A DNA stretch of 8,453 nt from Rhodobiaceae bacterium (GTDB lineage: Bacteria > Pseudomonadota > Alphaproteobacteria > RS24), in contig NYTN01000039.1 of assembly GCA_002683515.1 (NCBI GenBank), positions 1-8,453 of the forward strand. The letters are read 5' to 3'. The first letter of the stretch is position 1. Every line of letters begins with the position of its first letter. The notes under the pieces are model-generated. The model searched no databases, was not told the DNA's origin, and was given only the letters and a program-made list of their open reading frames with translations. Shown piece by piece: positions 1 through 6,460 of the stretch. Position numbers and translations under genes: made by a program.

Positions 1-343
1 CGATAAACTCACCAATTGCACGGATGCGTGCGCCGACTTTAACGGCATTTGGAAACCTTGCCATTCCGACGCCGTAATTCACGCCCATTGACATCTGCTT
101 AACCTCAATCAGTTGGGGTAAAAATTTATTGGCGAGTGATAGTGTGAGATACCCGTGAGCAATAGTGCCGCCAAATGGCCCATCTTTAGCTTTAGTTTCA
201 TCTACATGTATCCATTGGTGGTCATCAGTGGCGTCGGCAAACATGTTAACCCTGTCTTGCTTCATTTCCACCCAGTCAGTCGGCCCTAGGGTGACACCTT
301 CCTGACCAAGAAGGTCTGCCGGTGTTTCATATTGTTTGACCAT
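1..343 (-). CDS. MaoC-family (R)-specific enoyl-CoA hydratase, 3' end cut by the window edge
   Basis: The first 114 residues are present, starting MVKQYETPADLLGQEG at the ATG at 343; the rest lies beyond position 1. Single hot-dog hydratases of this type are about 150 aa. The diagnostic stretch is FADATDDHQWIHVD (35-48) followed by KDGPFGGTIAHGYLTLSL (53-70). Asp41 and His46 fit the catalytic dyad of the hydratase 2 motif, with Gln43 where Asn is common, as in the Rv0130/NodN-like subgroup. Such enzymes add water to trans-2-enoyl-CoA to give (3R)-3-hydroxyacyl-CoA. A clear AAAGGA site lies upstream, overlapping the ipdF stop, with a gap of 10 nt. The location suggests hydration of a HIP-CoA side-chain or ring-fragment enoyl-CoA, paired with the SDR at 4299-3421. 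Family is secure; substrate is inferred. Confidence 0.85.
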   Translation of the reverse strand, partial: MVKQYETPADLLGQEGVTLGPTDWVEMKQDRVNMFADATDDHQWIHVDETKAKDGPFGGTIAHGYLTLSLANKFLPQLIEVKQMSMGVNYGVGMARFPNAVKVGARIRAIGEFI

Positions 344-353
344 TTTTTATCCT

Positions 354-1142
354 TTATGCGTGCTGGCTAGAGGCTGAGATGACTTCCCCAGTGAGATAAG
401 ATGAATAGTCACTGGCTAGGAATACCATGATATTGGCCTGTTCCCAGACTTCACTGCCGCGTCCGAAAGCCTCCTTATCTTCAAGCTCAGCGAGTAATTC
501 CTTGGTTGTTACTTTGTGAAGAAATTCGTGAATCGCAAGGCTTGGCGCTACGGCATTGACCCGAACACCGAATTCAGTGCCTTCAATTGCGGCGCAGCGC
601 GTAAGTGCCATTACTCCGGCTTTTGCGGCTGCATAATGCGCCTGACCTTTTTGTGCGCGCCAGCCAAGCACTGAGGCATTATTCACGATGACGCCTTGTT
701 GCTGTTCTTTCATAATTTGCATGGCAGCGCGGTTAATTCTGAAACAGCCATTTAAAGTCACGTCAAGAACTATGGACCATTGGTCATCTGTCATATCAAT
801 AATATCTGCCGTACCGCCAAGACCCGCATTATTGATAACAATGTCAATACTACCGAGAGATTTCTGAGCATCAGCAAAAAGGGCATCAACATCCTCTTGG
901 ACTGTTACATTGCATAAGGTTGTATCCGGCTTTTTTCCTGTTGCGGACTCCAGTCTTTCGGCAGCATCTGCAAGGCGCCCTTCATGGATGTCAGAAATAA
1001 AGACAGTAGCACCTTCTTCAATGCATTTTCGAGCCGCTGCAAAGCCAATACCTGTTCCGGCAGCTGCGGTGATGACGACTGTTTTTCCGGCGAGGAGGTT
1101 ATGCCCATCGACATAATTAGGAGGGAGTTTCAAATCAACCAT
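354..1142 (-). CDS. ipdF: IpdF-type SDR, 5-hydroxy-indene-carboxyl-CoA dehydrogenase
   Basis: Short-chain dehydrogenase of 262 aa. The nucleotide motif is an altered TAAAGTGIG (25-33) in place of TGxxxGxG, as in mycobacterial IpdF, with Asp51 in ISDIH suggesting NAD use. NNAG is at 104-107, Asn131 is a candidate tetrad residue, and the catalytic set is Ser157, Tyr170 and Lys174. Segments NNASVLGWRAQ (154-164), AKAGVMALTRC (173-183) and the C-terminal FLASDYSSYLTGEVIS (241-256) match IpdF very well. IpdF is known to oxidise the ring 5-hydroxyl of the bicyclic carboxyl-CoA, producing the ketone that EchA20 then opens. The ATG at 1142 is preceded by AAGAGG and overlaps the fadE30 stop (1137-1135), which implies coupled translation. 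The TAA stop feeds into the binding site of the next gene. Confidence 0.92.
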   Translation of the reverse strand: MVDLKLPPNYVDGHNLLAGKTVVITAAAGTGIGFAAARKCIEEGATVFISDIHEGRLADAAERLESATGKKPDTTLCNVTVQEDVDALFADAQKSLGSIDIVINNAGLGGTADIIDMTDDQWSIVLDVTLNGCFRINRAAMQIMKEQQQGVIVNNASVLGWRAQKGQAHYAAAKAGVMALTRCAAIEGTEFGVRVNAVAPSLAIHEFLHKVTTKELLAELEDKEAFGRGSEVWEQANIMVFLASDYSSYLTGEVISASSQHA

Positions 1143-2292
1143 TTGTGGTGCCTCTTGGTTCTTTGGGCATGCCTAGAGCACGTTCTGAGATAATATTCCG
1201 TTGGATTTGGTTGGTGCCGGCATAAATCGTGTCTGCGCGAGAGAACAAGAATAGCTTCTGCAATGGCGAAAGTTCATTTTCAATAATTTCGGCATCTGCG
1301 CCAATAACATCCATAGCAAGTTCACCCAAATCTCGGTGCCATGTCGCCCAAAAGATTTTAGAGATATAGCCTTCTTTACTGGTGCTACCATCTTGAGTGC
1401 CGTTTAACATGCGGAGCGCATTATAGCGCATAACCTTCAGGCCAGCATGTGCTTCGGCGATGCGGCGGCGAAGAGAAGGGTCCTCTGCACGCCCGTTTGC
1501 ATTCGCGGTTTTAATTATAAGGTTCAGTTCATTTTGGAACATCATTTGTTGACCAAGGGTTGATGCTCCGCGCTCAAAGCCGAGGAGTGCCATAGCAATC
1601 TTCCAGCCTTCACCGACTTCTCCGATAATATTACCTGCTTCGGCTTTGGCTTCAGTGAAGTAAACTTCATTAAATTCTGCTGTGCCGCTAATCTGATGAA
1701 TAGGACGAATGTCTATGCCCGGTTGGTCAAGCTCAACCAACAAGAAAACCAGACCGTCACGACCTTTGGTACCTTCTTCAGCGCGCGCAATAACGAAAAT
1801 CCAGTCGGATTCATGCGCCAAAGATGTCCAGACTTTCTGACCATCTATCACCCAGTGATCACCCTCAAGGCGGGCTTTTGTCTTAATATTAGAAAGGTCA
1901 GAGCCGGCATTTGGCTCGGAATAACCCTGACACCAAAGTTCAGTGCCATTTTTAATGCCGGGCAGGAAGCGGTCTTTTTGAGCCTCTGTTCCATAGGCCA
2001 AGATGGTTGGCGCCATCAATGTTTCGCCTATATGACCAGCACGACCGGGTCCACCATGGCGGGCATACTCTTCGTTAAACTCGACAAAATCCATCAGACT
2101 TAAATCGCGTCCTCCATATTCTTCAGGCCATTGCAATCCAATCCATCCGGCTTCACCAAATTTTTGTTCCCATGCGCGTCGCAATTCAGGGGACGAGTCT
2201 TCATCTCCGGGACCTCCACGCCATCTGATTTGTTCAAATTCGCCGGTTAAATTCTCCAGCATCCATTGGTTGAGTTCTTCGCGAATGCTCAT
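1135..2292 (-). CDS. fadE30: FadE30-type acyl-CoA dehydrogenase, large (alpha) subunit
   Basis: Acyl-CoA dehydrogenase of 385 aa starting MSIREELNQWM at the ATG at 2292. An in-frame ATG at 2466 would overlap the previous gene by 173 nt and adds unrelated residues, whereas the 2292 start is preceded by AGGGGAT at proper spacing and lies one base after the previous stop. Motifs are WPEEYGGR (55-62), CQGYSEPNAGSDL (121-133), GQKVWTSLAH (151-160), ISGTAEFNEVYF (201-212), GFERGASTLGQQ (238-249), the WHRDLGELAMDVIG segment (318-331) and YAGTNQIQRNIISER (357-371). These follow M. tuberculosis FadE30 nearly position by position. FadE30 is linked to desaturation of the propionyl side chain of 5-hydroxy-HIP-CoA. 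Glu240 in FERG is the likely base, since the C-terminal site reads YAGT. The gene overlaps ipdF by 8 nt, the same fadE30-ipdF neighbourhood as in mycobacteria. Confidence 0.9.
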   Translation of the reverse strand: MSIREELNQWMLENLTGEFEQIRWRGGPGDEDSSPELRRAWEQKFGEAGWIGLQWPEEYGGRDLSLMDFVEFNEEYARHGGPGRAGHIGETLMAPTILAYGTEAQKDRFLPGIKNGTELWCQGYSEPNAGSDLSNIKTKARLEGDHWVIDGQKVWTSLAHESDWIFVIARAEEGTKGRDGLVFLLVELDQPGIDIRPIHQISGTAEFNEVYFTEAKAEAGNIIGEVGEGWKIAMALLGFERGASTLGQQMMFQNELNLIIKTANANGRAEDPSLRRRIAEAHAGLKVMRYNALRMLNGTQDGSTSKEGYISKIFWATWHRDLGELAMDVIGADAEIIENELSPLQKLFLFSRADTIYAGTNQIQRNIISERALGMPKEPRGTTNG

Positions 2293-2293
2293 A

Positions 2294-3415
2294 TCAATCC
2301 CCTGATATACCTGATGCATGTGACTTAAGACCGATTTGATCCGCGAGCATTTGAAACCCGTCCTCAGATGAAGTGAAGAGGGCGCGGTTTCCGCGCGCGC
2401 GTTTGAAATAATAGTGTAGAGGATATTCCCAGGTGAAGCCAATACCGCCATGCATTTGTATGGCATCGCCTGCTATTTTGAAAAAGGCTTCAGAGGCATA
2501 GTTTTTTGCAATTAATGCAGCTTCAAATTTTGCCGAGAGGTCATCATCCAGATCGGGTGATGCGGCGAAATATGATGCGGATCTTGCGCTTTCAAGAGCT
2601 ATAAACATATCTGCACATTTATGCTTTACAGATTGGAAGCTACCGATTTGTCTCCCGAATTGAACGCGTTGATTAGTGTAATCTAGCGTCATATCCAAAC
2701 ACCTTTGCCCGCCGCCGACACATTCAGCTGCGAGCGATCCATGGGCAATCTGAAGTGTTTGCGAAAAAGTGACATCTTCTGCTTTGCCTATCGCCTGGCC
2801 GTCAGAAAGTGCAACATTTTCAAATGATACTTTTGCCTGACTTCTAGTCGGGTCTAATGAGGCGTATGGGGTTACGCTTAATCCTGCAGTGTTTGGGCTA
2901 TAACCCGTCAGCACGACGTAATTATTTTCGTCTTTTGCGGCAACTAAAATAAGGTCTGCATGTGCGGCATCTGTTGCTGGAGAAAGGGTGCCGCTTAGCT
3001 TGTTGTCTTTAAGGGAAAGTTTTTCCCGGCCATCAAGAACGGAAATAATAATATCGCCACTGGCGATTTTACCGAGCAAGTCTGTTTTGTCGTCTTCACT
3101 CGCAAAAGCCTCAATCATATCTGCTGCTAAAACACATGTTGAAAAGAAGGGCGCGCTGAAAAGCGTGTAGCCGGTTTCTTCCATAATCACGGTACGCCCC
3201 AAAAGCCCCATATCTGCACCGCCATATTGTTCGGGGATACTGATGCCCGCCATGCCTTGGTCACGGCCAAAACCTTCCCATGCGGCGCGGTCAAAACCCT
3301 GACCTTCTTTTGCCATACGATGTAGGGTTTTACCGCCATCTTCCCAATCAGATAGCCAGCCTTTTACGGCTTCGCGAATCATTTCGTGATCTTCCTGAAA
3401 TGGAAATGGCGGCAT
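2294..3415 (-). CDS. Full-length acyl-CoA dehydrogenase beta-type subunit, probable FadE30 partner
   Basis: Acyl-CoA dehydrogenase of 373 aa, close to full family length, beginning MPPFPFQEDHEMIREAV. Visible features are PEQYGGADMG (61-70), the middle-domain SLDPTRSQAKV (187-197), QRVQFGRQIGSFQSVKH (249-265), and IQMHGGIGFTWEYPLHYYF (319-337). Both known positions for the catalytic Glu are lost: by ungapped alignment the helix G site is Ala224 and the MCAD-type site is Phe348-like sequence rather than YEGT. This marks it as a beta chain that needs an alpha partner. Its stop is one base from the start of the fadE30 homologue, which has the candidate base, so the two probably form an alpha2beta2 enzyme. 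It starts 5 nt after the SDR stop, with GGGAG as binding site. Which mycobacterial FadE it corresponds to I cannot say. Confidence 0.82.
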   Translation of the reverse strand: MPPFPFQEDHEMIREAVKGWLSDWEDGGKTLHRMAKEGQGFDRAAWEGFGRDQGMAGISIPEQYGGADMGLLGRTVIMEETGYTLFSAPFFSTCVLAADMIEAFASEDDKTDLLGKIASGDIIISVLDGREKLSLKDNKLSGTLSPATDAAHADLILVAAKDENNYVVLTGYSPNTAGLSVTPYASLDPTRSQAKVSFENVALSDGQAIGKAEDVTFSQTLQIAHGSLAAECVGGGQRCLDMTLDYTNQRVQFGRQIGSFQSVKHKCADMFIALESARSASYFAASPDLDDDLSAKFEAALIAKNYASEAFFKIAGDAIQMHGGIGFTWEYPLHYYFKRARGNRALFTSSEDGFQMLADQIGLKSHASGISGD

Positions 3416-3420
3416 AGGTT

Positions 3421-4299
3421 CTAGCTCCCGTAAACTTTTTGAGCCGGAGGCGTAATCTCGATTAACTCACGAATTACCACCTCAATCTCTTCAGGTTCGT
3501 AGCGCGCTTCTTTATCTTTGATTGGCCCGGTTTTATAACCATCTGCGATGGAAAGCTTGCCGCCAAAAGACTCAAAGCAATAACCGTTAATATCAACTGA
3601 AGCAGGACTGCATAGATAGACAATGAGAGGGGCAACATTTGCGGGGTCGAATTTGTCGAAACTGCCGTCTTCAGGTACTTTCATCATATCGGCAAAGACT
3701 TCCTCCGTCATACCTGTGCGGCCTTGCGGAGCCACTGAATTAGCAGTGATACCATAGCGTGCCAATTCAGCAGATTGATTCAGTGTAAGGGTTAAAATCC
3801 CACCCTTTGCAGCTGCATAATTGGTTTGCCCGACAGAGCCCTGAAGCCCCGCGCCGGAACTGGTGTTGATAATTCGAGCATCGGGATTTTCACCATTCTT
3901 GGACTTTTCACGCCAATATTTTGCGGCATGAGAGGACAGGCAAAAATGACCTTTAAGATGCACGCGTATCACATCGTCCCAGTCACTTTCACTGAGGGAG
4001 GTGAACATGCGGTCTCGGTTGTTACCGGCATTATTGACAACAGCATGTACGTCACCAAAGTGTTCAATTGCAGCAGCTAAGATTTTACCTGCAGAGGCAT
4101 AATCCGTAATGTCGTCGAGATTTACAATCGCCTGACCGCCCGCATCATTAATAATCTTGACAGTTTCAGCTGCAGTGTCGGGGTTAATGTCATTGACGAT
4201 TACATTGCCCCCCGCTGCGCCCACTGCGATGGCGTAGGCACGACCAAGGCCGCCACCTGCCCCGGTAATGATGATTGTTCTGTTGTCACATAAGCTCAT
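3421..4299 (-). CDS. SDR-family (3R)-hydroxyacyl-CoA dehydrogenase, Rv3548c-like
   Basis: Short-chain dehydrogenase of 292 aa. The cofactor motif is TGAGGGLG (12-19), and Asp37 in VNDIN at the end of strand beta2 points to NAD(H). NNAG is at 89-92, and the catalytic set is Ser148 with Tyr161 and Lys165 in YAAAK. The stretch ARIINTSSGAGLQGS (141-155), the GMTEEVFADMM segment (196-206) and the C-terminal VYGS resemble M. tuberculosis Rv3548c and the dehydrogenase domain of peroxisomal multifunctional enzyme type 2. That family oxidises (3R)-3-hydroxyacyl-CoA. It follows fadA6 by 2 nt with only a weak binding site (GAAAGA), so it is probably translationally coupled. The likely role is the 3-hydroxyacyl-CoA oxidation step of HIP-CoA side-chain or later ring-fragment beta-oxidation. 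The exact substrate is not known from sequence. Confidence 0.82.
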   Translation of the reverse strand: MSLCDNRTIIITGAGGGLGRAYAIAVGAAGGNVIVNDINPDTAAETVKIINDAGGQAIVNLDDITDYASAGKILAAAIEHFGDVHAVVNNAGNNRDRMFTSLSESDWDDVIRVHLKGHFCLSSHAAKYWREKSKNGENPDARIINTSSGAGLQGSVGQTNYAAAKGGILTLTLNQSAELARYGITANSVAPQGRTGMTEEVFADMMKVPEDGSFDKFDPANVAPLIVYLCSPASVDINGYCFESFGGKLSIADGYKTGPIKDKEARYEPEEIEVVIRELIEITPPAQKVYGS

Positions 4300-4301
4300 A
4301 T

Positions 4302-5453
4302 TTAGAGTCTTTCAATGATCGTTACATTGGCCAGACCACCACCTTCACACATGGTTTGCAGGCCATAACGTCCACCAGTCCGCTCAAGTTCATTAAGCAA
4401 GGTTGACATAAGTTTTGTGCCTGTTGCACCAAGCGGGTGACCCAGCGCAATCGCGCCGCCATTCACATTGGTTTTTTCATGTGGATAGCCGGTTTCTTTA
4501 AGCCATGCCATTGGCACAGGCGCAAAAGCCTCGTTAATTTCAACAAGATCAATATCCTCCAGAGACATTCCGGTTTTATTCAACGCATATTCTGTGGCAG
4601 GAATCGGAGCTGTCAGCATGAAAATTGGGTCATCACCGCGTACACTCATGTGATGAACACGTGCGCGAGGTTTCAGATTATATTTTTTGACCGCATCTTC
4701 TGAAGCCAGCAACATGGCTGACGAGGCGTCTGATGTCTGGCTGGAAATACCAGCATGGATGCGACCGCCATCTTGAAGCGGTTCTAGCGTTGCCATTTTT
4801 TCCATGGTGGTATCGCGTCTGACTGTTTCATCCATCTCTAGGCCGTTAAAAGGTACGACCTCATTGTTGAAACGGCCTTCATCAATCGCTGCTGCGGCTC
4901 TCTGATGACTTGCGAGGGCATATTTTTCCATCTCTTCTCTGGAAATATCCCATTTTTTGGCAATCAATTCAGCGCCGTGGAATTGTGAGACAGGTTCGTG
5001 ACCATATCTTTTGACCCAGCCTTCTGACCCTGAGAAAGGGTCATTGAAACCAAGTGGCTGGGCGAGTACCATAGCCGAACTAATCGGTATTTTTGTCATT
5101 GTCTGAACACCGCCGGCAATAACAAGGTCTTGAACACCTGCCATAATACCTTGTGCGGCGAAATGAACTGCTTGCTGTGATGACCCACATTGACGATCAA
5201 CAGTTACGCCAGGAATAGCTTCGGGCAGACCTGCTGCGAGCCAGCATGTCCTGGCAATGTTGCCGGCCAGAGGCCCTACAGCATCAAGACAGCCGAAAAC
5301 GACATCATCATAATCTTCTGCGGGAATATCATGCTTATCAACCAGTGTACGCAGAATAAAAGCGCCTAGGTCTGCACCATGAACATCTGCAAGCGTCCCT
5401 TTACGTCTGCCTGTTGGTGTTCGGATTGCGTCAATAATATAAGCTTCGCCCAT
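4302..5453 (-). CDS. fadA6: FadA6-type steroid 3-ketoacyl-CoA thiolase
   Basis: Thiolase of 383 aa starting MGEAYIIDAIRTP, the typical thiolase N-terminus. All catalytic elements are present: nucleophile Cys89 in VDRQCGSSQQ (85-94), NEAF (307-310), His339 in GGAIALGHPLGATG (332-345) and Cys369 in MCEGGG (368-373). The sequence tracks M. tuberculosis FadA6 closely through PGVTVDRQCGSSQQ, PIPATEYAL, INEAFAPV and the GRYGLQTMCEGGG end. FadA6 is known to cleave 6-methyl-3,7-dioxodecanedioyl-CoA, the product of ring C opening by IpdAB, releasing acetyl-CoA and 4-methyl-5-oxo-octanedioyl-CoA. The neighbouring FadE31 pair would act on that second product. The stop (TAA) is 2 nt from the next start. 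Assignment to the thiolase family is certain; FadA6 rather than FadA5 (the side-chain thiolase) is strongly supported by sequence memory and context. Confidence 0.9.
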   Translation of the reverse strand: MGEAYIIDAIRTPTGRRKGTLADVHGADLGAFILRTLVDKHDIPAEDYDDVVFGCLDAVGPLAGNIARTCWLAAGLPEAIPGVTVDRQCGSSQQAVHFAAQGIMAGVQDLVIAGGVQTMTKIPISSAMVLAQPLGFNDPFSGSEGWVKRYGHEPVSQFHGAELIAKKWDISREEMEKYALASHQRAAAAIDEGRFNNEVVPFNGLEMDETVRRDTTMEKMATLEPLQDGGRIHAGISSQTSDASSAMLLASEDAVKKYNLKPRARVHHMSVRGDDPIFMLTAPIPATEYALNKTGMSLEDIDLVEINEAFAPVPMAWLKETGYPHEKTNVNGGAIALGHPLGATGTKLMSTLLNELERTGGRYGLQTMCEGGGLANVTIIERL

Positions 5454-5463
5454 AGTTTTCTCC
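5454..5463 (-). promoter_or_regulatory. Strong Shine-Dalgarno site that fixes the thiolase start
   Basis: On the minus strand, AAGGAGAAAACT immediately precedes the ATG at 5453, with the GGAG core six bases from the start codon. Its first A residues come from the TAA stop of the preceding gene (5466-5464). This is the clearest ribosome binding site in the window and selects 5453 over the upstream in-frame ATG at 5504, which lies inside the preceding gene. Confidence 0.8.
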
Positions 5464-6450
5464 TTAATAATTGAAAGTTGTTCCTGGCCCCAGTTCAGCA
5501 TCATCCGCTAAAATCATAGTTTCGAGAATATTGATATGATGATTACGATCTCCCCATTCGCCGCAAAGCGCCCATGCGCGTTTCATGAACATGTGTAAAC
5601 TGACTTCAAATGTATAACCCATACCGCCATGAACTTGAATGGCTGTTTCTGCTGCAAACATAGCCGTATCAATTGATGACACTTTGGCCTGATGGACACA
5701 GCGCCCGTTCTGCGTAGCAGCAAGCTGAACAATCGGACGGGTGAACTCGATTTGCGTATGTACATTTGCCAACTGATGTTTAATGGCTTGAAACGATCCG
5801 ATTTGCTTACCGAATTGTTCGCGGTCTTTGGCGTAGTCCACTGATAAAGTGACCATTCTCTTGGACAGACCGCATAGAAAAGAGGCGTTGAGCACCGTAC
5901 CACGCTGGTCAATGGCCTCCAGACCATCCCCAGCATGAGAAACTTTATAAAGCTTTCGCAAAGGATCAATTGATTTTAATGGGGTGAGGGTGACATTGTT
6001 TTTATCAATCAGACGCGCCTTACCTCCTTCACCGATGAGAAACATATCGGCTTTATCTGCATGGCTGACCATGCCGGATAGCCCGCAAACAGGTAGGACT
6101 TTTAACTCTCCGCTAATCACAGCACTTAATTCGTCAGTTGCCCCCATCTCTGAGAGAACCGGCACACTAATGCCTGCTATTTCGATAAGCGGTTCGGTAA
6201 GCGCGACATTACCTGCTATTTCAGCAATGCCTGCCATGACAGAAAAATCCTGCGCCAAGCCGCCGTTTTCCTCCGGTGCGACAAGACCTAATAAACCCAG
6301 CTCGGTAAAATTATTCCATAATGTGGGTGTGTCATTAGAAGCATTCGAATCCAAAAGGTGACGCATATACTCTATTGTATGTTCACCCGCAAAAAAACCT
6401 TCTGCCGCGTCAATAAGTTCCTGTTGGTCTGATGTGTAGATTAAATTCAT
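5464..6450 (-). CDS. Short acyl-CoA dehydrogenase beta subunit (FadE32/FadE33 type)
   Basis: Protein of 328 aa starting MNLIYTSDQQE at the ATG at 6450. The frame stays open to 6612, but that extension overlaps the end of fadE31, has no family resemblance, and the chosen start lies 10 nt after the fadE31 stop. Acyl-CoA dehydrogenase signatures are PEENGG (59-64), SIDPLRKLYKV (160-170), REQFGKQIGSFQAIKH (210-225) and the HGGMGYTFE segment (274-282). It is shorter than a standard subunit (about 370-390 aa), with a reduced middle beta domain, as in FadE32 and FadE33 (about 320 aa). Neither catalytic Glu position is conserved: the helix G site is Gly and the C-terminal site is near EWG at 298-300. 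This fits a non-catalytic beta chain that completes the FAD site of the FadE31 homologue. I cannot tell FadE32 from FadE33. Confidence 0.8.
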   Translation of the reverse strand: MNLIYTSDQQELIDAAEGFFAGEHTIEYMRHLLDSNASNDTPTLWNNFTELGLLGLVAPEENGGLAQDFSVMAGIAEIAGNVALTEPLIEIAGISVPVLSEMGATDELSAVISGELKVLPVCGLSGMVSHADKADMFLIGEGGKARLIDKNNVTLTPLKSIDPLRKLYKVSHAGDGLEAIDQRGTVLNASFLCGLSKRMVTLSVDYAKDREQFGKQIGSFQAIKHQLANVHTQIEFTRPIVQLAATQNGRCVHQAKVSSIDTAMFAAETAIQVHGGMGYTFEVSLHMFMKRAWALCGEWGDRNHHINILETMILADDAELGPGTTFNY

Positions 6451-6460
6451 ACCAAAATTC

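Noticed and set aside
1696..2103. Plus-strand open frame of 135 codons
   Set aside because: It lies wholly within the fadE30 homologue on the opposite strand, has no recognisable motif, and is best explained as a shadow of that gene.
2293..2466. N-terminal extension of fadE30 to an ATG at 2466
   Set aside because: It would overlap the upstream dehydrogenase by 173 nt and adds residues with no dehydrogenase resemblance. The ATG at 2292 has a proper binding site and family-typical start.
5454..5504. Upstream in-frame start of the thiolase at 5504
   Set aside because: It lies inside the preceding gene and lacks a binding site, while 5453 has AAGGAG at ideal spacing and gives the standard thiolase N-terminus.
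5984..6361. Plus-strand open frame of 125 codons
   Set aside because: It is antisense to the 328-aa beta subunit, of low-complexity composition (rich in Ser, Pro, Ala), with no convincing ribosome binding site or family resemblance.
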